NCBI GenBank assembly: GCA_023548195.1
Contig: JAJHZJ010000335.1
Span: forward strand, 3,815,967 to 3,879,966
Reading direction: 5' to 3'
Origin: Bettongia penicillata ogilbyi
Taxonomy: Eukaryota; Chordata; Mammalia; Diprotodontia; Potoroidae
Length of the DNA: 64,000 nucleotides
Part shown: piece by piece, positions 9,896 to 22,657 of the stretch
How the letters are laid out: every line of letters begins with the position of its first letter
Numbering within the stretch: position 1 is the first letter of the stretch
Notes under the pieces: generated by a model
Told to the model about the DNA's origin: nothing
Databases searched by the model: none
Seen by the model: the letters and a program-made list of their open reading frames with translations, nothing else
Program-made: the position numbers and the translations under genes

Positions 9896-12529
9896 TGGAA
9901 TCAAGTTTTCTTTCCAAACCTCGGTTATCATAAATTTCTAAGGAGTGTCTCTGGTCTTAGTTATGTCTCAGTTATAGCTTCCCCATTCCACAGAATGACA
10001 GGATTTAGAGCTAGGAAGTACATTACAAATCATCTACACTGAGACCTCTTATGATACAGGTAAGGAAGTCAAGACCAAGAGGTAAGTTACTCACCCAAAG
10101 GTCATCACATAGGTAAGAAAATTCCAGAATCAAAGTCAAACACAGAACCTCTGACTCCAAATCTAAAACTCTTCCACTATATCATACAACCTTAGATAAT
10201 CAGAGAATCTGAATGTTGCAGGTAATCTCAGACACCATTTAATCTAATCCATAGCCCAAAAAAGGAACATCCACCAGGAGGTATTCACTCAATCATCTAG
10301 ACTTTTCTTGAAGACCTGCAATGAGGGTGACCCCATGTATTTGATCCCAAAGCTATTAATTACACTTTCTAAGGGAGTTTTTAATAGAATATACAGAAGT
10401 GGGGAACCTGTGACCTGGAGGCCACTTTTGGCTCACCAGGCCTGCAAGCATGGCCCTTTGACTGAATCCTTATTCATCAGAACTAACCCAAGAGTCTGTT
10501 CTCGGAGGTTCAAATTTAATCAAAGGGCCTCCCTTGGCGACCACATGTGCTTCAAGGCTACGTGTTCCCCACCCATGACTGAGAATTGAAAGTATTTCTA
10601 TGAACACTATGTAGTCCAACTCTTTCATTTTACAGGACAGTAAACTGAGGAACAAGGAGATTAAGTGAATTGGTGAAGGTCATACAGATGTGGAATTCTC
10701 AACAGCTACCTTTAATTACCTCCTGTGTTGCCCCTTTTTCTACACACTCTCCACTCAAGCAAAACTTATCTTCTTAGTACTCATCATAAGCAGCAATCAG
10801 TCTTCTGACTCTGCCTTTCATTGGTTGAAACCTAGAATGCAATCCTTCCTCACACTTATCTATTAGAACTCTCTCCTTCAAGAATCAATCAAAGACTATC
10901 ATCTCCTTGAAGCTTTTCCTGACATTGCCCTCAGCTCCTTCTGCCTGACCCTCTCCCCAGTTATCTTGGATCGCAGTTTGCCTTTTATTCCTCTATGTGT
11001 TTACATTATCTCCCCAAAAGCAGGTAAACTCCTCAAAGGCAATGATTGACTTTGGTCCTTCTTTCTCAAGCACCCAGGCAGCACAATTGGCATACAGCAC
11101 GTGCTTAATAAATGCCTCTTGATTTCTTATTCATGGAGGGGGTCTCTGAGCATAAATGGGGTCTCACCCACCGAGCCTGGTGAAGACCCTCCAAAGGTGG
11201 GATGGAAAACAGCAGGAACAGAAAAGAAGAACAAAGAAACAGGTCTTTTCAGAGGACCAGGCCAGTTCAGTGGGGAGTGCTGCTCTCAACCCAACACTGC
11301 AACATGGCCCAAGTCTTACCCCATCTGACCTGGGCCAGAGCAAGTCTGGATGAACTCCTGTCACATGATAGAGAACAATATAATAAAACTCTCCAGAAAC
11401 TTAAATAAGTTTAGGAGATATTACTTCCTACCCTGAGACCTTAAATCTACTAATGTGTGTACTTGGATTAATTAATTAATGATCAGAGCTGGAAGGGATT
11501 ATTGAGGGTTATGATGGCTTGGCATTCCATTGGTCCCAGCCCTGCTTACCAGTTGGTGTTCGGGAAGGTGACACCAAGCCTGCAGCTTTTGAATCTTCTT
11601 GTCTTTGTCACATTCCCCTTCCTATAAATTGTCACATTCTTGCTACCTTGGGGAGGAACTGAGAGCCAAGGGCCCAACTTCTTTTACTGAGATGGAACTA
11701 TCTGGATTGTCTTAGTTGTCTATGAAAGCTATTGCTGATCTCCAGGGATCAGCCCAGCAACACTCTGCTCTCTTGCCATACTTATAATAAAATCTCTTGA
11801 ATTCTTTTTGTGTTTTCCCTCATTAATTGGGGTTAAAGCACAAATGGAGACTTCTCCTTTTGAAAAGGTCTGCCTAGAAATTGTCTAGTCCAGACCTCCT
11901 AAAGATCCATCCAACAAACACTTATTAGTAACTTGTTGTATGTGAAGTGACTTTTTGCTGGTCTCTGGGCATATTAAGACAAAAAAAATACAACCAATGC
12001 TCCCAAGTTCTACTAAGGGAGAAACTGTGAAGAGAAGTGAGATTACTTACCCAAGATCACACTAGTAATAAGCAGCAAAGTCAGGATTCTGATTCTAAAT
12101 CACAGATTCTAGCCCCAACTGCACAGTTCTTTCAACTACGTCACTTACAATCTAGTCAGTCTTCCCCTGTATAGAAAGCATCACCAAAGGAGCCTTACTG
12201 AGATAACATAGCAAGAAATAGGAAACAGGAGAACATTTCTCTACTGAGATCCCAGGATGAAAATGGTAAATTCCCAGAGCACCAAGATCTCACGCCTGGG
12301 TTAGCTCAGCAATAAACCAAAGAATAAAAAAAATTAAAATTAAAAAAAAAACAGGCTTTAAGAAATACCTTGACTACGTTCACTAGCCAGTCATGACAAT
12401 GAAGCTAATTTCTAAAATTTTCCTAAAATCAGATGATCTTGATGATCCTGATCATTTTATCCCTCCCAGACTTGCCTGAGAGAAGATCAACTGGTCAATT
12501 TCATTGATTTCTAGGAGGAAGCATCTGGC

Positions 12530-12940
12530 TGACATCAAATGGCTAAAAAGCACTTTATTGGCTACATGAACTGAGAGGGACTCAGATAAAGAGGTTTCGT
12601 CTCTCTGTTAGTGAGTGGCAGGAAAGTTAATTGCAGCAGTCTGTGGGTGCCAGCTAAAGAAGGACTGGGGGCCTGAGGACACCTTGCCTGTGCCCACCTC
12701 AGGGTATGGTAGCCAAGCCAATTCACCACCTCCCTCTTTAACATCCAAGCTACAGACTCACTCAGGCCATAGGATGTTCTGCTCTAAAGGCTACTGAGGA
12801 TGAGAAGCAATTATTTCAACTCTGAGAAAGCCTTAAATTGATGAGATAGAAAACTGAAATCAGGGAATTGAGGTCCCTGAGGCTTTCTTCCGTTCCCTAT
12901 CAAGGACCTTTCCCCAGTAGACTAAGGGGAATTTAGAGAT
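12530..12940 (-). promoter_or_regulatory. Candidate OR upstream control block, unit 2 copy
   Basis: Counterpart of the 4060-4470 block, about 4.1-4.5 kb upstream of the 8437 start codon. On the minus strand a GTGAGT hexamer (12756-12761) resembles a splice donor. The same spot in the inverted copy also has GTGAGT (29271-29276), but units 1 and 3 do not have it intact, so a shared 5' exon is only a possibility. Confidence 0.3.
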
Positions 12941-13139
12941 TAATTAGTCCAATCACAAATCCTGGACTTCTACCAGGGCACCATTTGATGAGTCTCTTCC
13001 TTCTCCCTCAGAATCAGAATGAGGAAAGGGTATCTCTCCCCATCTGTGCCACACTTCATCCTCGGATGGCCTCAGGGAGCTGACTGAAAAGCCTCATGAA
13101 TCTTTGGTTTTATTACATACACTCTAATTTGCCTTTGCA

Positions 13140-13290
13140 TCACACATACACATGAGCACACGCATGTGCACACACACACATATACACACACAGACACAGG
13201 GATAGGAAGAGGAAGCAGAGGAGGGGGAAAGAGAGAGAGAGAAAGAGACACAGAGAAAAAGAGAGAGAGAAAGAGTGAGAGAGTGTGTGC
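13140..13290 (+). repeat. Degenerate CA/GA microsatellite, unit 2
   Basis: Interrupted CA/TA and GA dinucleotides at the position matching 4681-4834. Confidence 0.85.
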
Positions 13291-14099
13291 ACCCATAACT
13301 AAAAAATTCTATGAATATTAAACTATACATGGCCAGAAAAGAACGGTGATATTTCACTCAGGCTCCACTAGACATGCTCCTAGAATCAGCAAATGCTAAC
13401 ACTAGGAAATATCTTAGAGACCTTTTAGTCCAGGAATTTGTTGGATACAGCTCAAACTTACTAAGATGGGGCAATTGTTAAAGTGTCAGAGTGAACACAG
13501 ACACCTTAGAAATTAGCAAGCACTGAAAATCAGGGCTTAATATACTGTTTTATCTTGTCTAGGTCTAAGAAAATGATGGGAAATTAAGTGACTGAAGCTT
13601 GATTTGAACTGAGGTCTTCCTGACCTTGGGTCCTAATCTCTATCTACTGTGCCATCTTGCAGTCAATATCAATAGGTTCAATGTGGAAAAAATCTATTAA
13701 GAAGAAAATTAATAAGGATAAATATAAAGCCTTCTACTAATGTCCCAAAAAAATCAATTTCAGAGGTATATGAAATGAGAGACAGAGAAAGAAAGCAGTT
13801 CAGTTGAAAGAGATCTGAACACTTTAGCCGGATCAAGCTTATTTAGAGTAAACAGTGTGCCATAGTAGACAGAGGAGCTCCTGCTATCTTAGACTGAATC
13901 AGAAATGAAAGAATATCAGGAATGGGGAGGGGTGATAGCATTGCCACCGTGATACACCCTGCACATGGCTGAAGGATTGAGTTCAATTCAGGGTCTTTTC
14001 CTTTAAAGAAGATGGATAGACTCACAAGCTGGCAGAAGAGATCGTGCCAGGGACATGAAATTATGAGAGACAGTTGAAAGATCTGAAGATGTGTAGCCT

Positions 14100-14548
14100 A
14101 GAGAAGGGAAGGGAAAGGAAAAGAAGAGAAGGAAAGAAAAAAGAAGGGAGGGCAAAAGAAAATAAGGGAAGAAAAACAAGGAAAAGGAAGAAAAGGGAAG
14201 GGGGAAAGAAGGCAAGGGGAAAAAAGGAAGAGAAGGGAAGCAATAGGTAGGGTAGGGAAGGTCGAAAAGGGAAGGCAGGGAAGACAGGGAAGGTAAAAGA
14301 ATGGGGAAAAGGGAAGAGAAGGCAAGGGAAGGGGGGAAGGGAAGGGAAGGGAAGGGAAGGGAAGTAAAGGGAAGGGAAGGGGGGAAGGGAAGGGAAGGGA
14401 AGGGAAGGGAAGGGAAGGGAAGGGAAGGGAAGGGAAGGGAAGGGAAAGGAAGGGGGGGTAAGGGAAGGGAAAGGAAGGGGAGGGAAGGGAAGGGAAGGGA
14501 AGGGAAGGGAAGGGAAGGGAAGGGAAGGGAAGGGAAGGGAAGGGAAGT
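14100..14548 (+). repeat. (GGGAA)n polypurine array, unit 2
   Basis: Counterpart of the unit 1 array. The left 230 bp are nearly identical to unit 1, then the pentamer runs differ in length and interruption. The 105-bp module that is doubled in unit 1 occurs once here (about 14240-14330). No such array exists in the partial unit 3. Confidence 0.97.
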
Positions 14549-16149
14549 CAAACTTCTCAGAACATCCTCCACCTGCTCTCAAGTTTCTTTACTATGGAGC
14601 TACTTAAGACCTTCCAGATCAACATTCCTACTATACCCTCTCCCCATCACCTAATACTCCTTGAGAAAACCCTGAATATTTCCCTATATTTGATCAGAAA
14701 CAAGTGGTGCAATGGCCTGGATTTTCTGGACAACTCCCTGTAATCATAACAATAAATTAAATGTACTTAGAACTTGAAAGTTTTGAAAGCCCTTTACAGA
14801 AATGATCTCATTTGAGCTTTGCAAAACAAGGCTTTGAAATAGGTACTGTAGATAGTATGAGACATTGTACAGATAAGGAAACTGAAGCTCAGAGAGAGGT
14901 TCAGTAACTTGGCCATCATAATCACGAAGTGTGTGAGACATCAAGAGATCAGAAGTAAGCCCTCTGAACTTACTAGACTCTTTTACACCCTATCCATTAT
15001 ATCCCATTCCTGTGCAGAGAATTACAAAGTTACGTACTCTAAGATAGAGTGACTTACCGCCTCCTCTTTTTTACAGACCAAGAAACATAGTGACTTGTCC
15101 CCCTTCTCTGGTGTCAACAAGCAAATAGATGGCATAAATGATAGGGTTGAAGGTGGATGAGTTGGAATTTCTGAGTCCACATCTTGAAGAAGATACCTCC
15201 CCATGGAAGGTAACTTTTGTAAAGTCACCTAACCATTCTCAGTCTCAGTTTCCTCACTTGTAAAATGGACCTCTCAAGTTTGTCAGTAGAATCAAATGAG
15301 ATAACACATGTAAGGCAACTTAGGAACCTGAAGAGTTCCACTTATTGTTATTAAAGAGCTAGTTACGATTATTATTATTGGCACAAGTGGTCCTGGAATC
15401 CATCTCTCCCAGTTCTATTGGGAGCATGTTCCTTCATGGTTAACTAAGGACAAATTAACTGAATCTCACCTACTCAAATATCTCAGACCAACCATGTCAA
15501 AGGGTTTAGCTTTTCTGACATAATAGATAATTCCAAGGTCATTTATTCTCCCCCTTAGGAATAAACCAAAAGGCTTGGTTTATGGTATTAAGGTTTTTTA
15601 ATAATAACTTTTATATAGTTTTGTGGTATATGCATAATTTGTTTTTTTTTTTAAATCAATCAGGGTTAAGTGACTTGCCCAGGGTCACACAGCTAATAAG
15701 GTTCTGATGCCAGATTTGACATTAGATCCTTCTGACCCTAGGGCTGATACTCTATCCATTGTGCCATATGTCTATTTCAGCTGCCAAGCACTTCAATTTG
15801 CTTTGTTTATTTTCTATGTTATTATTTAAGTTTTTCACTGATTATATTTTAATGAGTATTCATTTCACACTTACTGGCATGAATACCACATTAGCATTTT
15901 TCCTCTGTGCCAACTCAAAGCAAGTGTCAACCTGACTTACCAAATGTCCTGTGTGGAAATTCCATATGCAGAATATACGAGGCCCGCTGGGGTTCAGCAA
16001 CAAATTTTGATCCAACAACATATCTTTATTAAATCTGAGACCCAATGCTGGAGACTGGTGTCCTAAAGATTAAAAGCATTTAGTCCCTGCCCTCCAGGAG
16101 CTTCCAATCTAAAAAGCAGAATGAAATATTAAACAAATAAAGAGAATGC

Positions 16150-16370
16150 ATGGTCAAAAGTTATAAAGGTAGAGGGGGCCATCCCAGTCATACGGATCTC
16201 TATCTGGGCACTGAATCTAGATGGTTCCAGAGGAGAAAGTGAGATTGGTGATCTTGCACAGTCCTCTTCCACTTCCAGGTGATTCCCTTGCAAGTCATGA
16301 CATCATCTTTCAGATGTCATGGTCCTCTTCCAGAAAGAAGGACAAACAGCAAGAAGAACAGCATGGTAGA
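16150..16370 (+). mobile_element. SINE 3' part related to the 38.4 kb marsupial SINE
   Basis: Has ACTGAATCTAGATGGTTCCA, GAGGAGAAAGTGAGATTGGT, a TCATGACATCATCTTTCAGATG segment and ATGGTCCTCTTCCAGAAAG, paralleling the 3' half of the SINE at 38368-38655. Confidence 0.6.
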
Positions 16371-16484
16371 AGACAGCCAGGGTGAAGAAGAAAGGAATTG
16401 ACTTAGTGTTTTTAATGTTCATAGATTAGAATGAGAAGTCTTAGAGACCTCTAAGACTTAGGAGACTGAAGTCAAGGAGGAGGA

Positions 16485-16680
16485 TTGGTTAGGGGGTACA
16501 GTGAAGAGAGTGCTGGATCTGGAATCAGAAAGACCCAAGTTAAAATCATGCCTCAGACATTTATTGTTATGTGACCCTGGGCAAGTCCTTTAACATTTCT
16601 TAGCCTCACTTTTTATGTATAAAATAGAGATAATAAAAGAGGTTACATCACAGACTTATTACAAACATCAAATGAGATGA
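16485..16680 (+). mobile_element. tRNA-type SINE
   Basis: Begins GGTTAGGGGGTACAGTGAAG and contains GTGCTGGATCTGGAATCAGA, AAGACCCAAGTTAAAATCAT and GTGACCCTGGGCAAGTCC, typical of marsupial tRNA-derived SINEs. Confidence 0.7.
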
Positions 16681-17105
16681 AACATGGAAATTACTTGGTC
16701 ATCTTCAGTGTTACCCAAATGCTGGTATCATTACTATTATTTGCCTTGGGTCACACAACTGTGAAACAGCTGAAGCAAGATTCAAACCCATATCACTACT
16801 CTTTTCACTATACCACACTGCCACCAAGAAATGCAAGATGGAAAATGTAATCCTTACTTTATATGTCCACACACAATCATATCCACTTAAATGTATATTT
16901 TGAAAAATGAAATCCAAAGGGAAAATTATATGAGCACGATAAAAGAAACTCTCCATGAACTTTGTGTTCAGAGAGAGGTATTCTGAATATTCCTTGAAGT
17001 CCTGTTATTGGTAAGAGTATCTATTGTTGGTATTTGGGTCTACCTCTCCTAACTTCACCCATTCCAGTTCAAGATAAATTAATGGCAGGCAGTCTTACAC
17101 AATTC

Positions 17106-18035
17106 TCATGCCTCCCCTTGTCTCCATGCCCTGACCCACAGCTTCCTCATGGCATTCTTCACTTCAGCATTCCTCAAGGAATAGATGACTGGGTTGAGGA
17201 GGGGAGTGATCACTGTGTAGAACACGGCCACCATCTTGTCCAAGGAGCACGTGGTGTTGGGACGAAGGTAGATGAAGACACAGGGCCCAAAGAACAAGAT
17301 GACCACAGTGATGTGAGAAGCACAAGTGGAGAGGGCTTTCTGGCGTCCTTCCTTGCTGTGCCCCCTTAGGTGGAACAAGATAACACTGTAAGAGCTCAGG
17401 AGAATGATGAAGCTCACCACTGACAGGCTCCCCCCATTAGCCACAATAAGCAGCCCAGTGAAGAAAGTGTCAGTGCAGGCAAGTTCCAGCAGAGGGAGCA
17501 CATCACAGAAATAATGGTCAATCACATTAGGGCCACAGAAGGGTAAAGGGATTAGGAGGAGAATTTGGGCAGTGGAGTGTAAAAAGCCACTCAACCAAGC
17601 TATCCCCACCAAGACGTCACAAATCCAATGGTTCATAACAGTCACATAGTGCAAAGGCTTACAGATGGCCAAGTATCGGTCATAAGCCATTATGATCAGT
17701 ATAAACATTTCAATGCCACCAAAAAAATGGATGAAGAACACTTGTGTGATGCAGCCCTCTAGGGAGATGGATTTCCTCTCAACAAGTAAATCAGCAATGA
17801 ATTTAGGAGAAGTGGCAGAGGAATGACAGATCTCCACAAAGGAGAGGTGACTGAGGAAGAAATACATGGGGGTACCAAGACTCTTGCTGAAGTTGACAGT
17901 CAGTACAATGAGGGAATTCCCCAACACGATAGCCATGTACAAGCACAAAAACAGCACAAAGCAAATTCTCTGAATTTGTGGATTGAGAGAGAGTCCTAGA
18001 AAAATGAATTCTGTCACATTGCCAGTCTGCACCAT
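17106..18035 (-). CDS. Olfactory receptor, family 4 (OR4X-like), copy B
   Basis: Intact 309-residue single-exon odorant receptor, tandem paralogue of the gene at 7508-8437. All OR signatures are present: NVT at 6-8, PMYFFLS at 56-62, MAYDRYLAIC at 116-125, KALSTCASH at 233-241, NPVIY at 281-285, and the extracellular cysteines at 95, 167, 177 and 187. Substitutions relative to copy A are P17L, F64L, Y71H, T74A, L79F, V104F, L112I, I133V, L141V, V152L and L304W. Residues 153-303 are identical, with a single silent base change in the underlying DNA. The changes at 104 and 112 lie in TM3, which in ORs lines the ligand pocket, so odorant tuning may differ (inference). Same orientation and relative position in its unit as copy A. 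Confidence 0.96.
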   Translation of the reverse strand: MVQTGNVTEFIFLGLSLNPQIQRICFVLFLCLYMAIVLGNSLIVLTVNFSKSLGTPMYFFLSHLSFVEICHSSATSPKFIADLLVERKSISLEGCITQVFFIHFFGGIEMFILIIMAYDRYLAICKPLHYVTVMNHWICDVLVGIAWLSGFLHSTAQILLLIPLPFCGPNVIDHYFCDVLPLLELACTDTFFTGLLIVANGGSLSVVSFIILLSSYSVILFHLRGHSKEGRQKALSTCASHITVVILFFGPCVFIYLRPNTTCSLDKMVAVFYTVITPLLNPVIYSLRNAEVKNAMRKLWVRAWRQGEA

Positions 18036-19059
18036 GGCTTCTGGTCCAAGAATTTATACTAGAGCACACAGTTTCTAAGGGGACTTTGGGCACTAACTTA
18101 TTCTACTCCAAGGTCCTGAATAGAAACTAGGGTTGTGATCAAAGGGATTCCCAATTATCACAAGGCAGGATAGGAAAATAAGCTGTAAAGTACATATAAC
18201 AGAACAATGATAAAAAAAAAAAAGAAGGGCAAAGGATAATGAACAAGAAGACACTGTGAAGTGACCATGTAGATTTCTAATCAATGAACCAAGAAAAGGG
18301 ATGAAGAGTTGGGTCTTCCAGAATGGGAGATAAAACCTGGGGAAAGAAGTCTTTTGAGGATGATGCGTTGTACAAATGAGTCAGAAGGAAGGGATGACTC
18401 TTAGGGTTGCAGCCTCTCTCGAGTTTTTACTCCAGATTTTCTGATCTTTTAGATGGAGCTCCTGTACTTGGGTGACCATGAAACTTGGATAGTTCTCTGG
18501 GCTAAGGGTCATCTGCAATACAAAAGCAATAAACCCTCTCACTGAAAAGAGTAAGTAATGTTGTAGGATTAGGATTTAAAACTAAAGGATACTTTAGAGA
18601 CTGTCTCATTCAAACCACCTGCTTTGCAGAGAAGCCAGGGTCCAGGGAAGTGAAGAGATATGCCCAATGTCACACAGCTATGGAACTCTCCTCATAACAG
18701 CATAATGAAATGGGGAATGGAAATATCTCCCATTATGTCCCATTATTATCTACATTTTATTGAAGAGGCAACTGAGTATCAGTTGACATTGAAAAGCAGC
18801 TGCCTTGACCTTAAGACCACTACTCTTTCCAATGTATGATGCTGCCTTGCCCTCTATAATAGAAATATTATTATCTCCCCTCTCACAAAAACCTGACAGG
18901 TGTCCCTGGGTAGATCATAATACTTCTCAGTGCCCAGATTGCCGTCTGGAGCTATGGCTTGCAGAGCTGACGCTAACCTGCTTTAGAAAAGGAGCTCCTC
19001 CCTGGAACAGTATTCCTCTACCAATAAAATCACATAATAATAGCACTATAGCTAAGGAG

Positions 19060-19510
19060 AAAATTGAAAGGTTAGAAAGTATCCAGAGAAGGACAATCAG
19101 AATTTTGAAGATCTAGAAGTCTTTCTCATAGGAGGGCAAGTTGAAAGAACTAGACATGGACAAGAGAAATATCTTGGAAACTGTCTGAAAATATCTGAAG
19201 GTCTGTTATGGGGAGAAAAAATTTAACTTTCAGGTTTGGTACTAAAAGGCAGAACCAGGAGGAATGAATGCAAGATGTAAAGATGCATATTTACACTCAA
19301 TGCCAGGAAAATTGGAGCTGTCCAAAAGTAGACTGGATGCCTCAGGGAGCCCCCTCCCCTTTGGAGTTCTGTAAGCAGAGGCTGATTGACCACTTCTTGG
19401 GGTGTAACAGTGGGGACTCCTTTTATATATAGGGTGGATGAAATAGATTCTGAGGTCCATTCTGACTCCTGAATTCTGTGAATTTGGAATTCCCTGATTA
19501 AAATGCTAGT
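19060..19510 (+). mobile_element. L3 (CR1-clade) LINE 3' end, unit 3
   Basis: Third paralogous copy of the L3 tail, ending with the GTGGATGAAATAGATTCTGAGG / TTCTGTGAATTTGG motifs. Confidence 0.72.
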
Positions 19511-21959
19511 TTTCTTTGCCAACCTCGGTTATCAAGAATTATTAGTGAGGAAAGTCTTTGTCCTCAGTTATGCTTTCCCCATTTCACAGAATGTCAGGAT
19601 TTAGAACTAGAAAATATGTTAGAGATTGTCTATACTAACTTCTTTTATGATACAAATAACGAAGTCGAGGCCAAGAGGAAAGTTACCTGTGTCAGTCACA
19701 CAGGTAAGAAAATTCTAAGGCATGGAAATCTAAGTCACTCCAAATCCAGGACTTCTCCACTATACCACACAACCTTAGCTAATCAGAGAATCTGAAAGTT
19801 GCAGGGAACCTCAGCCACCATTTAATCCAATCCATACCTGAAAAAGAAACATCCACCAAGAGATATCGAAGTAATCATCTCCCCTCTGCTTGAAGACACC
19901 AAATGAGGGTGATCCCATCCATTTGATCCCAAAGTAACTCATTCCACTTTTTTAAGAAAGATTTTAATATGACTGTACAGATGTGGGGAACTAACTGTTT
20001 CAATTCAGTCAAAGAGCTGCTCTTGAAGACGCAGAAGGCCACACGTGGTTCTCCACCCCAGCTTAGAATTTAAAAGGATCTCAGATACTATGCTGTCTAA
20101 CCCTCCCTTTTGCCACTCAGTAAACTGCGGCACATGAAGATTAAGTAAATTAATGAAGGTCATAAAGAGATGGAATTCCCAACTGTAATGCTTCATTACC
20201 TCCTGTGTTGCCTCCCTTTCCACATACTCTTCAGTCAAGACAAACTGACCTTCTTAGTACTCCTCAAAGCCAACAACCTTTCTTCTGTCTCTCTGCCTTT
20301 ATTGGCTGTCCAGGAAGCTAGAATGCAATCCCTCCTTACACTCAACTATTAGAACCCTCTCCTCCAAGGATCAGTCAAAGACTGTCTTCTCCATGAAGCT
20401 TCTCCTTACCTTTCTCTTAGCTGCTTCAACCTGTCCCTCTCCCAAATTATCTTGGATCTAGGTTGACCTTTTATCCTCTATGTCTTTACGTTATCTCCCC
20501 AAAAGCAGGTAAGCTCCTCAAAGGCAATGACTCACTTTGGTCCTTGTTTCCCAAGCACCCAAGACAGTACAATGGCATACAGCAGGTGCTTAATAAATGC
20601 CTCTTGACTTCTTATTCACTGAGGGGAGTCTCTGAGCATAAATGATGTCTCACACACCCAACCTGGTGAAGACCCTCCAATGGTGGACTGGAAAACAAAA
20701 GGAACTGAGAAAAGGAACAAAGGAAAAAGGTCTTTTCAGAGGACTAGGCTGGCTTGGTGAGGAGTGCTGCTCTCAGCCCACATTGCCCCTTGGCCCAAGA
20801 CTTGCCCCATCTCACCTGGGCCAGAACTAGTCTGGGTGAATTCCCAATAGTTAGAGAAAAATAGCTCTCTATAAATATAAAACTCTCTAGAAATTTAGAT
20901 AAGTTTAGTAGATGTTGCTTCCAGCCTTGAGGCTCTAAAATCTATTAATGTATCTACATGGATTAATAATCAGACCTGAAAGGGATTATTGAGAATTATG
21001 ATGACTTGGCATTCCATTCTTCCCATTCCTGCTTGCAAGTTGATGTTGGGGGAAGGCTCTGGTGGGGAAGGAGACACCAAGTCTGCAGCTTTTGAATCTC
21101 CTCGTCTTTGTCACATTCCCCTTCCTACAAACTGTCACATTCCTGCTACCTTGGGGAGGAACTGAGAGCCAAGGACTCAACTTCTTTTGCTGAGATGGAT
21201 CTATCTGGGTTGTCTTTGTTGCCTATGAAAGCTATTGCTAATCTCCAGGGATCAGCCCAACAAACATTTTGCTACCTTGACATACTTATAATAAAATCTC
21301 TTTAATTCTCTTTGTGTTTGCCTCATTAATCAAGGTGAAAGCACAAAGGAAGACTTCCTTTCAACGAGGTCACCCTAGAAATTACCTAGTCCGTGCCTCC
21401 TACAGATTCATCCAACAAACACTTATTGGTAACTTGCTGTGTGCAAGGTGAGGTTTTGCTGGACAAAACAAAGTTCTGCTCCCAAGTTCTACTAAGGAAG
21501 AAACTGAAGAGAAGTGAAATTACTTACCAAAAGTCACACTAGTAATAAGCAGCAAAGTCAGGATTCTAAATTACAACTTCTATCCCCAATTGGACAGTTC
21601 TTTTGCTATGTCACATGCATGGTAGTCAATCTTTCTCTGTATAGAAACCATCACCAGAGGAGTCTTATTGAAAAACACAGCAAAAAATAGGAATCAGGAG
21701 AACATTTCTCTACTGAGATTCCAGTAAGAAAACAGTAATTTCACAGAAAACAAATATCTCATGCCTGGGTTAGCTCAGCAATAAACCAAAGAATTTTATT
21801 AAAAAAACATACTTAAACAAACACCTTAACCACTGTCACTAGCCAGTCATGACAATAAATTGACCATCCTGATCTTTTTGTCCCTCCCAGAGATGCCTGA
21901 GAGAAGAAGTGATCAAGTTCATTTATTTCTAGGAGGAAGGATCTGGTTGACACCAAATG

Positions 21960-22360
21960 GATAAAATGTACCCTCTGCAGCCTTCTCTTTATTGGCTACT
22001 GATGTGAGAGGGACTCAGCTGAAAAGAGATTTCACCTCTCTGTTAGTGAGTGGCAGGGAAGTTAGCTGCAGCACTCTGGGGATACCAACTAAATAAGGAC
22101 TAGGTGCCTAAGGACATCCTGCCTGTGCCCACCTCAGGGGGTGGATTTTCCCAAGCCAATTCACCTCCCTCCTTCAGATGCAAGCTACAGAGTCACCCAG
22201 GCCTTAGCACGTTGTCCTCTAAAGGCTACTGACCTTTAGAAGGATCAGAAGTAATTATTTCTACACTGAGGAAGTCTTAAGTTGATGAGATAGAAAACTG
22301 AAATCAGGGAATTGAGGTCCCCATGGCTTCCTCTCATTCCCTATCAAGGACCTTTCCCAA
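21960..22360 (-). promoter_or_regulatory. Candidate OR upstream control block, unit 3 copy
   Basis: Counterpart of the 4060-4470 block, about 3.9-4.3 kb upstream of the start codon at 18035. Same reasoning and same limits: retained across four paralogous loci, no defined motif. Confidence 0.3.
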
Positions 22361-22604
22361 ATAGACTAAGGGGAATTTAGAGATTATTTAGTCTAATCAC
22401 AAATCCTGGACTTCTACCAGGGCACCATTTGATGAGTCTCTTCCTTCTCCTTCAGAATCAGAATGAGGAAAGGGTGTCTCTCCCCATCTGTGCCGCACTT
22501 CATCCTCAGATGGCCTCAGGGAGCTGACTGAAAAGCTCTCATGATTCCTTGGGCCTGTCACATACCCTCTCATTTGTCTTTGCATCACACACTCATATAC
22601 ATAC

Positions 22605-22608
<4 letters not shown>

Positions 22609-22655
<47 letters not shown>
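22609..22655 (+). repeat. (AG)n microsatellite, unit 3
   Basis: Uninterrupted AG dinucleotides at the position matching 4681-4834; the CA part is absent here. Confidence 0.95.

Positions 22656-22657
<2 letters not shown>

Larger units (their letters stand above)
15710..16856 (+). other. Block of about 1.1 kb present in unit 2, absent from unit 1
   Basis: Unit 1 joins CACAGCTAATAAGG (about 7242-7255) directly to TTTATATGCCCAGACACAATC (about 7260), whereas unit 2 has about 1.1 kb between these points. The block holds the end of a MIR-like SINE (15660-15775), an antisense L2 tail (16010-16115), a SINE 3'-part-like segment (16150-16370), a plus SINE (16485-16680) and an antisense SINE tail (16730-16830). 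The unit 1 junction falls inside the SINE tail, so a deletion in unit 1 is more likely than an insertion in unit 2. Confidence 0.7.
8492..18089 (+). repeat. Tandem segmental duplication, unit 2 (OR-bearing)
   Basis: Second copy of the segment, colinear with unit 1. It contains the 5' flank of the 7508-8437 gene, the GGGAA array (14100-14548) and the OR gene 17106-18035. It carries about 1.1 kb (about 15710-16856) that unit 1 lacks, holding an antisense L2 tail and at least two SINE-like sequences. Confidence 0.93.
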
